A stretch of 64,000 nt of DNA, from the NCBI RefSeq assembly GCF_014805625.2, contig NW_024003726.1:197749-261748 (forward strand). The letters run 5' to 3'. The translations under genes and the position numbers were made by a program. Of the stretch, positions 1 to 10,527 are shown piece after piece. How positions within the stretch are numbered: the first letter of the stretch is position 1; each line of letters opens with the position of its first letter. The notes below the pieces were generated by a model. That model did not search any database and had not been told where the DNA came from. It saw only the letters and a list, made by a program, of their open reading frames with translations. Source of the DNA: Glossina fuscipes (lineage: Eukaryota > Arthropoda > Insecta > Diptera > Glossinidae).

Positions 1-191
1 CTTGGCTACTCAGAGTATATTAGAGCGTATCTGTAAGAAAACACCGCTGTAGTGGAAAAGTAATAAACAAAAACGCATTTTTCGTTTAAAGAATAAGGAG
101 TTGAATTATGTAACGTAAGCGAACAGAGTTAGGGTAGGGTGTCGGTCGGTCCGTGTCCGCCAAAGACATTGCAGTAACGGCATCCCGTTAT

Positions 192-213
192 GCAAAATCG
201 CGTGATTTTGCGG
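192..213. repeat. Single copy of palindromic LTR motif
   Basis: GCAAAATCGCGTGATTTTGCGG is a near-perfect palindrome (GCAAAATC / GATTTTGC around a 4-nt centre). The same motif occurs four times in the second LTR-like copy (30,459-30,660). A protein-binding or insulator-like role is inference. Confidence 0.6.
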
Positions 214-330
214 TTCTTTCCTTTTTTTTGCAAGAGTAGCGGCTAGCCACTGTATAGCAATGCAAAAAAAAAAAAGAAGAAAGAAAAGAAAAAAAGGAAA
301 TAATCATGCGAGGGGATAGTTTTAAGTTGA

Positions 331-1429
331 GTTTAGTTCTGGCGGAGTTGAAGTGTAGAAGTCAACGAGTGCGCTTGCTTTTCTATAGTTTTTTGATCGT
401 ATGGCTGAGCTCTGGCTGTTTTTTTTTTCCTTTTTTGAAATATGAGCTCAGACTGAAAGTTGACCATTAAAAATATCAAAAGAAAAGAAATAAATAGAAA
501 AATACGCGAAAGAAAAATTTTGTGCAATTGAAATTAGAAATAAATTAATCCGGAAAAAAACGAAATTCAAAAAAAAAGATAAATTTTAATTAATTAATTA
601 AAATCTTAAAGTAAAGCAACAAAAGCGACGGTAACAACGTTTTTTTCTTCTGTATTCCTTTTTTTACCTGGCTAGTGCTAATAAATTCGGTGTGCCCACA
701 CACGTATTATAAAATTAACAGTACGAAGAAACAGTGGTGAGAAGATTGTACATAGTCAAGCTATCATTAGAGATTCATTACGACAACAATTTAGAAAAAA
801 ATACTTTCTTTCGGGATTTGTATGAAGCTCCTGTAAAACCAAAACTGAATAAATTAAAGATATACAGAAATATACTGTAAAACAATTGAAAACATTAGAT
901 TTGGGAAAGTGGGTAGAAGTGATTTCGCAAGAGCAAAATATGCTCACTTAAGGAATCAAAACTCCAGGTAGTTGCTAAGAAACTCGACGGTGACATAAAA
1001 AGTTCTTCATAATGTTAATAATTGTTTAAAGTAGTAATATTTCGCAACAAGGATTTAAACCATAAATTTCTATTGAGAGCCTTATCGAAATTTGCAATAG
1101 CTCTGTTTTTATTAGTTGTAATCTCTGCATTTATGAAGAATAAAAGCACATGCAAAAGCAAAGTAGTTACTCAAAAAGAAAAAAAACGTTCGAAATAAAT
1201 AATAAAAATGAGAGCCAATTAGATAAAAGTGGAAACAAAAATCTTAAAAGGAAAAATGAGAAACATTTGCGTGTATTGTTGAGCCAAAAAAATGCTCTAG
1301 ATTTGTACCCTAACTGGGATTATTGCTGAATTTCTCCTCTACACGCTTTGATTCCTTTTCTTTAAATTTTGCAAACCTACAAAATTCTCCAAAATAATTA
1401 ATCAATAGAGTGAAAAACAAGTGAAAGCA
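331..1429. other. AT-rich non-coding interior of the LTR-like element
   Basis: A-rich, homopolymer-rich sequence between the recognisable LTR-like left end and the Polinton boundary. Only short open frames of low-complexity composition are present. I see no gene, RNA gene or further repeat boundary. AAAGCA at 1,424-1,429, just before the Polinton, is a candidate half of its target duplication. Confidence 0.5.
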
Positions 1430-1897
1430 AGAACGAATTGTGTAAGGAAAACGAAGTAGTAGGTAGTATAAGTACCTTCAGCGTCACTGTGAAATTTTTT
1501 TTAGAAAGAGACGGAAGATATAAATTTGGTCGGTAAAAGTGACTTTTGGGATGCGGTACATTGAAAAAATTTTCTATTTGATGTGCCATTGCTTTTTGAT
1601 GGGATGAGACACGCCTTTTTTGTGGGATTTGGGATGAAAAAAGGTGTGGTTCATCCGACCCGAAGGGTTGAATCACGCCTTTTTTGGTGTTTGCGCCCAC
1701 CCGAAGACGTTCGAATGTTACCCGAATGGTATTCGTGTGAGTTTTTTTGAACCCGAGGGTCCGAGATGTATGTTCGTGTTGGGGTTCTCGAGGGTGTTGT
1801 TTTGACGACGTTGCAAACCTATGTTGGAAACGAAGTATACCCTACCCTGATATGTAGTTAAATCTGTTGAACCCTGTGCATTTCGACTCAACTCAAT
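1430..1897 (+). repeat. Left terminal inverted repeat of Polinton 1
   Basis: Reverse complement of 15,803-16,260, readable with scattered mismatches over about 460 bp. Examples are GGGATGAGACACGCC here against GGCGTGTCTCATCCC on the right, and CCCTACCCTGATATG against CATATCAGGGTAGGG. Similarity is strongest between about 1,540 and 1,870 and fades outside 1,430. The inner end overlaps the start of a zinc-finger-like open frame at 1,867. Confidence 0.9.
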
Positions 1898-4176
1898 TCA
1901 ATTGTTTAACGTGCGAAGTGAAATTTTCATCTTTAAAGGATTTTGTTAAACACCAACCTTCGGCGAATCATATTCGGAGGAAGGAAGAAAAAGATGTATA
2001 CTGTGATAAGTGTGAAATGCTTGTAATAAAAGAAATGTGGCCTTATTATTTACGCACAAACTTCTATAAGGACAATTGGAATAAATGGATGGATATGAGT
2101 GTAACGCGCGTTGACAGGTCATTTGACAAGTGATTATAGAGGCCCTGCTCATAATAAGTGCAATTTGAAATATAAAGTCGCAACATTTGTTCCTATATTT
2201 TTCCATAATCTTTCAGCGTACGATTGTCATTTGTTTATTAGGGAACTTTCATCTATTAATGGCAACATACGTGTTATTCCACAAAATAAGGAATATATCT
2301 AAGAGAATATATTTAGGCGAAAAAGAGTTTATTGATTTGCGTTTTTTAGATTCATTTAAATTTATGCCAACAAGTTTACAAAAACTGGCTGAATATTTAT
2401 CCGATGCAGATTTAATTGTTGTCCAATCTGTCCATCCTAACATCAATGATTTCAATTTGATGAAATGTAAAGGAGTCTTTCCTTATGATTATCTAGACTC
2501 TATTGATCGCCTCCAAGAAGCCCAATTACCGCCTTGTTCATCCTTTTTCAATAAATTAACCAATGAAGCATGTAGTGAAGACGATTATGAACACGCTAGA
2601 AATGAAGAATACATTCCAATGTAGAACACTCCGAGATTACTTGCTGTGATATTTAAAAGTTGATGTTTTACTATTATGTGATGTCTTTCAAAATTTCCGA
2701 AAAGTATGTAAAAATATTTACAAGTTAGACCCTTGTCAATATTATACTACGCCTGGTCTGTCTTGGGATGCAATGTTGAAGACAACGCAAGTAGAATTGG
2801 AATTATTGACTGACATTGAACAATATAATTTTATTGTCCGAGGTATAAGGGGTGGCATTGTTCAATGCTCCTAAGATATTCTTTAGCTAACAATAAATAT
2901 GTAAGCGATTATGATCCTACTCAAGAATCAAATTATGTAATTTATTTAGATGTAAGTAATTTGTATGGTTATGCTATGTCGCAATGTTTACTCCATAAAA
3001 ATTTTGAATGGATAACAAATTTAGAAAATTTTAATTTACATGAGCTAAAAGATGACTCCGAAATAGGGTATATATTGGAAGTAGATTTAGAGTATCCATC
3101 TTCGTTACATGATTATCATAACGATCTACCGTTTTGTGCTGAAAATAAAAAAAATGCACACATGAAATGTAGCAAATTAGTAACGGACTTAAATGATAAA
3201 ACGCATTACGTAATACATTATCGCAACGTTCAACAATGCATTCGACATGGTGTTGTTTTGAGAAAAATACACAAAATTCTTAAATTCAATCAATCGGGTT
3301 GGTTGAAAAAATACATTGCATTGAATAATTGTCATAGAACGTTAGCTAAAAACTCTTTCGATCAGAATTTCTTCAAATTATTGAACAATGCTGTCTACGG
3401 CAAGACTATGGAAAATGTAGACAAAAGAAAGGTCATAAAAATAGTCTGCGAATGGGAGAATAGCGGTATAAGGTTGGAGGCGAGAAGTCTAATAGCTAAA
3501 CCGAATTTTCATAGTTCACTCAAAATTTCTGATGAAATGATTATAATTGAAATGAATAAGGTGCGAGTTGAGTACAATAAACCAATTTACATTGGTTTTA
3601 CCGTCTTAGAATTATCCACATGGAAAATGTATAATTTCCATTATGATTATATGGAAACTAAATATAAGGAAAATACTAATCTAAATTATATGGATACTGA
3701 TTCGTTTATTTATGATATTAGAACAAATGACTTGTATGATGACATTTGAGAAGATATCAGCTATCATTTTGATACGTCCGCATATCCTAAGCAAAATATA
3801 TTCGATTTCCCCTTAATGAATAAGAACGTGTTAGGAATGGTGAAAGATGAATGCAATGGAAAAATAATGAAGGAATTCATTGCTTTACGCCCAAAAATGT
3901 ATTCCTTTAAAATCGATGAGAATGGAGGAGAAAGTAGGAAAATTAAAGGTGTAAAACATTGTGTTACAGCTAAGCTAACTGTTAATGATAAAGCAATTGT
4001 ATTATGATTCTATGTATATTTTCCGATCAAAGATACACCAATTGTATACACAACATATTAATAAACTAGTTTTAAGCTACTTAAATGATAACAGATTTGT
4101 AAGAGAGAATGGTATTAATACCTATGCATGGGGACATTATAAAATAAAGAATAATGATGATGATGATGATAACTAA
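1867..4176 (+). pseudogene. Protein-primed family B DNA polymerase (Polinton PolB), broken
   Basis: This would replicate the element by protein-primed synthesis. A short C2H2/Cys-rich segment opens at 1,867 (CLTC...H...H, then CDKC). Polymerase homology proper starts near 2,105 with the YRGPAHNKCN block. Palm motif A-like LYGYAMSQ is near 2,960-2,983, motif B-like NNAVYGKTMENV near 3,385, and motif C YMDTDS at 3,688-3,705; the C-terminal MKEFIALRPKMYSF block is near 3,867-3,910. The N-terminal exonuclease region, several hundred residues in relatives, is missing by a deletion near 2,100. Frame changes or stops fall near 2,300, 2,624, 2,874, 3,749 (in-frame TGA) and 4,000. Clearly inactive but recognisable throughout. 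Confidence 0.92.
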
Positions 4177-4202
4177 AAGAAACAAAGAACATTTTTTCTT
4201 AT

Positions 4203-4565
4203 TTATTTATTTATATATTTATTGAAAAGGAATTTCAAGCATAAATGACCGCAATTAAAAGTGTTAAATTTTTGTTTTCGCTTATAGTTGTATTGGATGG
4301 GCGATTTTTGTGCGTAATTGACTACTTCAATTGGCGGTTGTAGATTGCCAAAACTATGAAAATATTCTTTATAGTTGTATTTTTTATAGTAGGCTACCCA
4401 ATGTGTTCCAGGACCGTACATTAACAATACCACATTCTTGTGCTTATGGCTTCTTAGGTAAAGAATCACGCATAAAAACACCTCTGATATGTTTAAGTTG
4501 TTTACCGTACTTAATCAAATCGATATCTGTTAACGGACGATTGGGTAGGTTGTTTAGAAGTTTTT
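4203..4565 (-). pseudogene. Adenain-like cysteine protease (virion maturation), frameshifted
   Basis: Adenovirus-type protease of Polintons, expected to cleave virion precursors. The conserved N-terminal block (RGVFMRDSLP) lies near 4,450-4,490. The His of THWVAYY, the HSFGNLQPP block and the Cys of NCGHLCLKF follow in order, so the catalytic His and Cys positions are present. One frame change near 4,445-4,450 separates the N-terminal block from the rest. No ATG is found upstream of FMRD in that frame; the frame opens after a stop near 4,566, overlapping the end of the PLA2 gene. Protease and PLA2 protein probably shared a transcript on this strand. Confidence 0.88.
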
Positions 4566-5495
4566 AGGAGCTGGTCTGTAATAAAGTCCATATCCCTTTC
4601 TAAAGGGCTTAAGATATAAACCTCTCTCCATGGAAATTGATTCCATATGTCTGTTATGACGAGCAGTCTCCGCTAATTGTTCTCTTCCATTTTTTATATC
4701 ATTTACTGCTTTAACTATAGCCGATCCACCTGTAGCCAAACCTCCAAGTGCTGACAATGCTGTTAAGATCGGAACTAAAGGAAGGAATCCACCAAGTTTT
4801 GGCATTGGGATAACTCTCGATATAGCAGCATTACTCTTGTTTCTCATCCTTAATTTTGAATGCATTGCATTCTGAGCTATTTTTATCGCATCCGTGATAT
4901 TATTTGGTTTTGCTTTTTTCAAGATATTTAAAGTCTTTTTGACAGCGATTAAAAATAACCTTTTTCCACTGCATGTTCCTCTTTTTCTTCCTCTTCTATT
5001 TTTCCCCACCACCTTTTTTCTCTTAACTCTTCCTACTTTTTTCGTCTTTTTCTTCTTTCTGCTAATCTTACTAGCACACATACCGAGACCGAATTTCACT
5101 TTTGCCTTCATTGTATTCGTTACGAGCCAAGCGTTTATGCGTTCTTTTAAATTACTATCTTTAGATTTTACTCGTTGCCAGGCTTTTTCTGTTAATATCT
5201 TATCGGGTTGATGTCGCTTATTAATGTCTTCCGATTGTGAATATGCAATATCATGCTCTCTACAAGCTGCATCCAACGGGTTTATTCCTTTTTCTCCTCG
5301 CGCTAGACGTCTTGCTAGTTTCATTCCTGGACCACAAAATTGATAGCCCGGTAAATGTATTTCAATAGGTAATCTATTTATAAGGTTGTTTACGAAACCT
5401 CGTCCTATTTTAGACTGATTGTATATGTCTCTTCTATTATAGTTTATAACCACTTTTTTTTTTAAACGTTCTTTATACAATAGGATCAGCAACAA
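4554..5495 (-). CDS. PLA2-domain minor virion protein (parvovirus-type phospholipase A2)
   Basis: A 313-residue open frame. Residues about 49-85 carry the calcium-loop YQFCGPG and the catalytic DAACREHDIAY, the signature of the phospholipase A2 domain in parvovirus VP1 and in some adintovirus-like virion proteins, where it acts on endosomal membranes. Residues about 139-180 are a dense Lys/Arg tract resembling nuclear-targeting or DNA-condensing core sequence. A hydrophobic stretch (about 230-260) and a Gly/Tyr-rich C-terminal motif (GLYLKPFRKGYGLYYRP) follow. The frame is uninterrupted and its stop overlaps the protease frame. The true start may lie a little inside, since the first 20 residues look unlike the family. 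Divergent from the ATPase across 68 bp. Confidence 0.88.
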   Translation of the reverse strand: MLLILLYKERLKKKVVINYNRRDIYNQSKIGRGFVNNLINRLPIEIHLPGYQFCGPGMKLARRLARGEKGINPLDAACREHDIAYSQSEDINKRHQPDKILTEKAWQRVKSKDSNLKERINAWLVTNTMKAKVKFGLGMCASKISRKKKKTKKVGRVKRKKVVGKNRRGRKRGTCSGKRLFLIAVKKTLNILKKAKPNNITDAIKIAQNAMHSKLRMRNKSNAAISRVIPMPKLGGFLPLVPILTALSALGGLATGGSAIVKAVNDIKNGREQLAETARHNRHMESISMERGLYLKPFRKGYGLYYRPAPKNF

Positions 5496-5563
5496 AAATC
5501 AAAATGATACATATGTGTATATATAAATGCTATTTATATATAAAAGTAAATTAGTTTATCATT
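5496..5563. promoter_or_regulatory. Divergent promoter between PLA2 protein and ATPase
   Basis: Only 68 bp separate the two divergent starts. Two TATA-like tracts (TGTATATATAAATGC near 5,516-5,530 and TTTATATATAAAAG near 5,532-5,546) suit one promoter per strand. Role inferred from position and composition. Confidence 0.5.
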
Positions 5564-6268
5564 ATGCGTTTAGTTAAACAATCGAAACAAATCGTTGTTA
5601 GGAATGCTGACGAAGTTTGCTTGCAAAAAGGAAAGGCAAAAATTGTACATAGTACTCTATTACCGAACTCGATACGAGCATTAATTGTGGGTCCATCAAA
5701 TTGTGGCAAGACAAACGTTATGATTAGCCTAATAGAAAGTCCTAATGGATTGAAATTTAAAAACATCTACATATATTCAAAATCTTTATATCAACCAAAA
5801 TATCGTTATCTGCAGACACTCATCGATCCAATACGGGGTATAAACTTATTTACATTCTCAGAAAATGAAAAAGTTATCAGCCTGTCTAAGGCGAAACCAC
5901 ATTCAATAATGATATTCGATGATGTGATATGCGATAAACAAAATACTATAAGGAATTACTTTTGCATGGGCAGGCATAAACACATTGATTGCTTTTATTT
6001 ATGCCAAACATATACGAGAATTCCCAAACATTTAATACGTGATAATGCAAATATGATAGTAATATTTAAGCAAGATGAAATGAATGTGAGACATATATAC
6101 AATGATCATGTTATCGGTGATATGTCATTTAAGAAATTTTTAACGATTTGCAGTAGGTGCTGGAAAAATAAATATGGTTTTGTTGTTGTGAGCAAGGATG
6201 AACCAATTGATAGAGGGCGACATCGGAAAGGTTTCGATAATTTCATAGAGTTCAGTAAGTCAGATTAG
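5564..6268 (+). CDS. FtsK/HerA-type DNA packaging ATPase of Polinton 1
   Basis: An intact 234-residue ATPase expected to drive the genome into capsids. Walker A GPSNCGKT is at residues 43-50 and the Walker B strand SIMIFDDV at about 114-121, followed by the CxTYTRIPKH region (sensor-like) and a C-terminal FKKF...KYGFVVV block typical of Polinton A32-like ATPases. Length matches the family. The ATG at 5,564 follows the divergent promoter directly and gives a family-like N-terminus (MRLVKQSKQ). No internal stops; one of the best preserved genes here. Confidence 0.93.
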   Translation: MRLVKQSKQIVVRNADEVCLQKGKAKIVHSTLLPNSIRALIVGPSNCGKTNVMISLIESPNGLKFKNIYIYSKSLYQPKYRYLQTLIDPIRGINLFTFSENEKVISLSKAKPHSIMIFDDVICDKQNTIRNYFCMGRHKHIDCFYLCQTYTRIPKHLIRDNANMIVIFKQDEMNVRHIYNDHVIGDMSFKKFLTICSRCWKNKYGFVVVSKDEPIDRGRHRKGFDNFIEFSKSD

Positions 6269-6336
6269 ATATAAAGCTGATCATTAACGGATCTGGAGCA
6301 GATCACTATCAGATATAAAGCTGATAATTATTGTAT
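6266..6336 (+). repeat. Short direct repeat downstream of the ATPase
   Basis: AGATATAAAGCTGAT occurs twice (near 6,268 and 6,312), spaced about 43 bp and followed by similar AT-rich sequence. It lies just upstream of the next gene start at 6,361. Function unknown. Confidence 0.55.
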
Positions 6337-6360
6337 ATAGAGCAGATTACTGGGAAAAAA

Positions 6361-7996
6361 ATGAGTAACGAAGTGTTAAAAGATATTATAAAGACACGAG
6401 AAGTGTTGAATGCGAAGCTACGAAATATTAAATTGAATTAAATAGAGAAGGTTAACCTATTGGAAGACACATTTCAGCCCATAACGAAACCTTTGAAACG
6501 CATAATTAAAAAACTTGATAATAAAGATTCTACACCGCTGACGTCATCATTTACGAATGATTCGATAGAAAATCGTAACAATGGTGGTGATGAAGGTGTC
6601 AACGGCGACGACGACGATAATGTAAATAATATTGATTATAAGGATGCTGAGGTTGAGGCAGATAATGATGTTGAGATGGGTAATAATGATGTTGAGATGC
6701 ATATATATAATTTATTATTAAATTATAGATTTAATTCAAACGGATAAAAAAGAAGAAGATCTAAAACAAATTTATTGAAGCATGGTAAGAGAAGTAGAAG
6801 TAGTGCAAAAACTAAAAAGAATTTATTAAAGTATGGAAAGAGTGGAAAAGCTGGTAAGAGGATATTTCGTAATACCCCTCTAACTGCAGCTGCGTCAACA
6901 AGTGTAGTTCATGATACATAAGATTCTCCACATGTCGATTACGTAGGTAATCAAGAAGAAGAAGAAGAAGTTGATTTTCATAATGAAGAAGAAGACATGA
7001 ATATTGGTGAATCATCTTTGGAAACATCATCATCATTATCATCAGGGAATACACCACTATTAAACAACAACAACAACAACACCAAGAATAAGAACAGGTT
7101 TAGAATTAAAAAGAGTTTAAAGCGGAACATCGACAAGAAAGGTCTTAAAATAGAGAAGAGTTTAAAGGGTTTGTGTCATTTAAAAAGAGAGAAGAAAAAA
7201 AATACATTTCAAAGAAGGAAAGCAACAACAACAACAACACCAATTACAATTGAACAGAAAAAGATTTTAAAACGAAAGGATTCTACGCCCCTAGATGGTT
7301 TTGATGATAATAATGTGAAACGGTCGAAAACATCACATATATATTTCAATCAGAAACGAAAGAGAAACGAAATTGAATACTGATAAAAAACGAAATAAAA
7401 ATGTAAATAATAGCAATTATGCTAACGTTAATTCAAATAAATCACCGCTCTATAGTGTTATACGAACACTTATTAATAGTGAAAAGTTAGATAAAATTTA
7501 TGGTTTTAATGTCGATGTAAGGGAAAATTAGCGATATGGAAATAATAAATTAAAATTTAATAGAGATAACACTATCAATTTAGGAAATATTAAGTGGGCT
7601 ATGACGCCAGGTCTGTTTTAGCTCATGTTTCACTCAAAGCCTCAACATTATACAAAAAGAGATTTGATAAAATATAAAGATATTCTAATAAATAGAAATG
7701 CGTACAAACGTCATTATCAACCAGGCGCGCAAATTAAAGGTACAAAAGCATTTAAATATCAACGTGTAATAGCGCCATTATTTAATAAGAAATCAAATCT
7801 TCTAACGAAAGGTAGTGGACTATCATTAAAATCATTAGACACTCGTTAACCTATCTACATTTATTGGGACGATCCTAACGAGCTAGTTGATAGATTACGC
7901 TTACTTCTTTCTTCCGAAAGTGCTGGGCACAATGATCACAAAAACGAAATAATTTGGATGGTTGAGGAATTGCGAGAGGCCAACATAATTAAATGA
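6361..7996 (+). pseudogene. DUF8207-like Polinton protein, multiply interrupted
   Basis: The N-terminus (MSNEVLKDIIKTREVLNAKL, 6,361 on, stop at about 6,439) and a following FQPITKPLKRIIK block match the start of a protein family common in arthropod Polinton-like elements. The C-terminal part (about 7,600-7,996) has KYKDILINRNAYKR and NELVDRLRLLLSS, ending KNEIIWMVEELREANII, the conserved C-terminal signature I associate with DUF8207. The middle is a low-complexity expansion: acidic Asn/Asp-rich (6,590-6,700), GAA and AAC triplet runs (6,955-7,080), Lys-rich. Stops or frame changes lie near 6,439, 6,747, 7,383, 7,531, 7,620 and 7,847. The stop overlaps the next upstream ATG (ATGA at 7,993). 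Function unknown; a virion role is inferred from conservation next to the ATPase. Confidence 0.75.
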
Positions 7997-8013
7997 TAAT
8001 ACTAATAATAATA

Positions 8014-8562
8014 ATGAGTTCTATAAATAAATTTGGAGAAGGTTTAATTAATCATCATCAGTACAACAATTCAAAGTTAAAGACAAATTTATTGAAAACG
8101 CTTGGCATTAGTATAGATAGTAATAGCATAGATTTTCATAAGAAAAGACTTTGTAATTTAATTACACCTACAGACCCCAAAGATGCTGTAACAAAAGCAT
8201 ATCTGCTAAGAAAAAATTATGTGTTAACAGATAGGGTAAACAATCTAACAACTACATGCACTTCAAAACTGAATCGCATTGAGGACGATATGAGACAATT
8301 TCAAAACTCATATGATTCACAAATGAATAGTATGAAAAAACAAATAGATGAATTATATACGACAATCAAAAATGATATTAATAGCGAAGCTAAACAAGTT
8401 GAGATAACTCTTAAGAATCAACTAATTAATGCAAATAAAACCTATATGAATAAGATTGAGGAACGATTCGATAAAATTGAAGAATATATTTTCAAATGGA
8501 TTGGAGTGGAACAACTGCAAGAAAAATATGATAAGCAATTGAATAGTATGAGAGGTGATTAA
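8014..8562 (+). CDS. Coiled-coil fibre-like protein
   Basis: About 182 residues from the ATG at 8,014 (an in-frame ATG at 7,993 overlaps the preceding stop). Near the N-terminus KKRLCNLITPTDPKDAVTKA resembles the xxRLxNVxxPxxxxDAVTKxY motif of phage tail fibres and some virus fibres, where it precedes trimeric shaft or coiled-coil sequence. The rest is strongly heptad-like and charged (MNSMKKQIDELYTTIKNDIN...), predicting a long coiled coil, ending in a short aromatic segment (EEYIFKWIGV). The frame is open. A spike or fibre role is inference from motif, coiled coil and position between virion genes and integrase. Confidence 0.65.
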   Translation: MSSINKFGEGLINHHQYNNSKLKTNLLKTLGISIDSNSIDFHKKRLCNLITPTDPKDAVTKAYLLRKNYVLTDRVNNLTTTCTSKLNRIEDDMRQFQNSYDSQMNSMKKQIDELYTTIKNDINSEAKQVEITLKNQLINANKTYMNKIEERFDKIEEYIFKWIGVEQLQEKYDKQLNSMRGD

Positions 8563-8640
8563 CAAAATTGCAAACTACCCTAACAAGCACCGTTGAAGCG
8601 TTGAAGATGTTAAATTAATTGAACAGACTGTTAAAGCGTA

Positions 8641-8857
8641 TTTGAATAATGAGAATAAGGAATTTATAAATAAGGCTGAAGAACGATTTCAAATAATTGA
8701 GGACTACCTTTTCAAATCGATTGGTTTAAAGGAGCGAGAACATCAAGGCAAGGATATAAAAAAGGAAGATCAACTAAGAGAAGTAATATATATATATATA
8801 TATATAGAAGACAAGCAAACAACCAAAAATAGATTAAAGCGCATAGAGTTTACATGA
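8641..8857 (+). pseudogene. Partial tandem duplicate of the fibre-like gene 3' end
   Basis: The open frame includes FINKAEERFQIIEDYLFKSI, clearly paralogous to YMNKIEERFDKIEEYIFKWI in the preceding gene, but it lacks the N-terminal fibre motif. It ends through an (AT)n run (about 8,788-8,807). It may be a duplicated exon-like tail or the displaced C-terminus of a longer fibre protein broken near 8,562. Confidence 0.6.
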
Positions 8858-9769
8858 TGGATCTAAACAAAGATAAAAGAGATATAGTTAATGAGCTACA
8901 CAAACAAGCACGCAAACATTTCAAAAGAAGACGAGTTGTCATGAAAGGAATTGATGATTTATGGCAAGCCGATTTGGTTGAAATGATAAGCTATGCAGTA
9001 CAAAATAACGGTTATCGTTATCTTTTAACAATAATAGATACGTTTTCGAAAAAGGCTTGGACTATGGCGGTGAAAAACAAAACTGCTCAAAACGTAACAA
9101 ACGCTATGAAGGAAATTTTCGAGAAAAGTCATCGCACACCGAAAAATTTACAAACTGACGATAGTAAAGAGTCTTTCAATAGTCAATTTAATCAACTGAT
9201 GCAAAACAATCATATTAATCACTATTCAACATATAGCGTTCTGAAGGCGTCCATAGTTGAACGATTTAATAGAACATTAAAAGGAATGATGTGGAAAGAG
9301 TTTAGTTTTCAAGGAACCTATATATGGATTCATATATATAAAGACCTTATCGATAAATACAATAACACATTTCATAGAACGATAAAAATGACGCAAAATC
9401 AAGTGAATTCTTCAAATGAGAAATCTCTGCTGGATACGGTATAGAGCAATTTAAAAATATTCAAAAGACCAAAGTTCAAAATAAACGATTACGTACGAAT
9501 AAGTAAATATAAGCATCAATTTGAGAAGGGCTACACACCCAATTGGACTACGGAGATCTTTAGAGTGAAAACTATAAAAAATACCAATCCAAATACATAC
9601 TTGTTAGAAGACTACCAGGGACATGAAGTTAAAGGCGGATTTTACGAATATGAACTAATGAAAACTAAATTTTCCCAAACGTAAGGAGAAGGGGAAATAT
9701 GGTCTATGTTAAATGGTTAGGATTTTCATCGGAACACAACTCTTGGATTAATATGAACAATATATCTTA
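8854..9769 (+). pseudogene. Polinton integrase with C-terminal chromodomain, frameshifted
   Basis: Retroviral-type (rve) integrase that would insert the element. The start at 8,854 gives the family's N-terminal HKQARKHFKRRRV block. The catalytic core shows WQADLVEM (first Asp), LQTDDSKESF (second Asp) and ASIVERFNRTLK (Glu). An in-frame stop follows at about 9,442. The SH3-like C-terminal region (FKRPKFKINDYVRI) continues to about 9,684, and after a second break a chromodomain (YVKWLGFSSEHNSW) runs to about 9,765. Chromodomains target integration to modified histones in related elements. Two breaks make it inactive as read. Confidence 0.9.
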
Positions 9770-9829
9770 ATAATAATAAAAGCTATTAGAGACATTCATA
9801 GATAATTTATTCACTCATCAGACGTTAAA

Positions 9830-10525
9830 ATGTCAATAACACTAACCTTAAACGGGGACTCCTCGTTACTTTTTGCACTCTATTTTCCCCCCATTGAACT
9901 TCATGAAAATTATGTTTGCGGACTAATAAGTTTCGACACGTATCATTCAATTCCAAATGTCGATCGGGAAAACGATTTATTTGATATTGGTAACCATCAA
10001 ACCACAATTCCTATTGGTTCATATGAGTTTTCTGATATAGCCGATTTAATTACAAGTAAATATCATGATGTGAATGGTAAAGGGGGCATACTCAATATTC
10101 AAGCAAATTATAATACGTTACAAACACGCATAAAGAGTACAATAGATCCAATTTATTTCGATAAGAAGCGCTCGATTGGATCATTATTGGGATTTAGTAA
10201 GAGAAAATTACAGCAGGGTATAGAACACTATTCAGATAAAACAATCGATATAACGAAGATTAATACCATAATGATTGAATGTAATATTGTAAGTGGATCT
10301 AATATAAACAATATATCAGCGCATACTCTTCATCAGTTCTCACTTACTGTTAGTCCAGGTTATAAAATAGTAGAGATACCGGCTAATGTGATATATTTAC
10401 CTATAAATACAAGAACGATAAATTCAATTGTTTTGAAAGTTGTCGATCAATCTGCCAATTTCATAAATTTTCGTGGAGAAAAAATTTCAATAAGATTGCA
10501 TTTAAAACCATCATCGCACACATAA
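9830..10525 (+). CDS. Penton-like minor capsid protein (Polinton 1)
   Basis: An intact 231-residue frame. The N-terminal LTLNGDSSLLFALYFPPIEL, the central YEFSDIADLI segment and the C-terminal beta-rich ISIRLHLKP match the single-jelly-roll penton-like proteins that accompany double-jelly-roll capsid genes in arthropod Polintons. Length is typical. It lies between integrase and the major capsid gene, the usual place. No signal peptide or membrane segment. The assignment rests on family pattern memory and gene order rather than a catalytic motif. Confidence 0.78.
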   Translation: MSITLTLNGDSSLLFALYFPPIELHENYVCGLISFDTYHSIPNVDRENDLFDIGNHQTTIPIGSYEFSDIADLITSKYHDVNGKGGILNIQANYNTLQTRIKSTIDPIYFDKKRSIGSLLGFSKRKLQQGIEHYSDKTIDITKINTIMIECNIVSGSNINNISAHTLHQFSLTVSPGYKIVEIPANVIYLPINTRTINSIVLKVVDQSANFINFRGEKISIRLHLKPSSHT

Positions 10526-10527
10526 GG

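Noticed and set aside
1398..1700. Open frame on the minus strand nearly identical in product to one at 15,766-16,263 (+)
   Set aside because: They are the two arms of the Polinton inverted repeat read in the same direction; no start, domain or conservation beyond the repeat.
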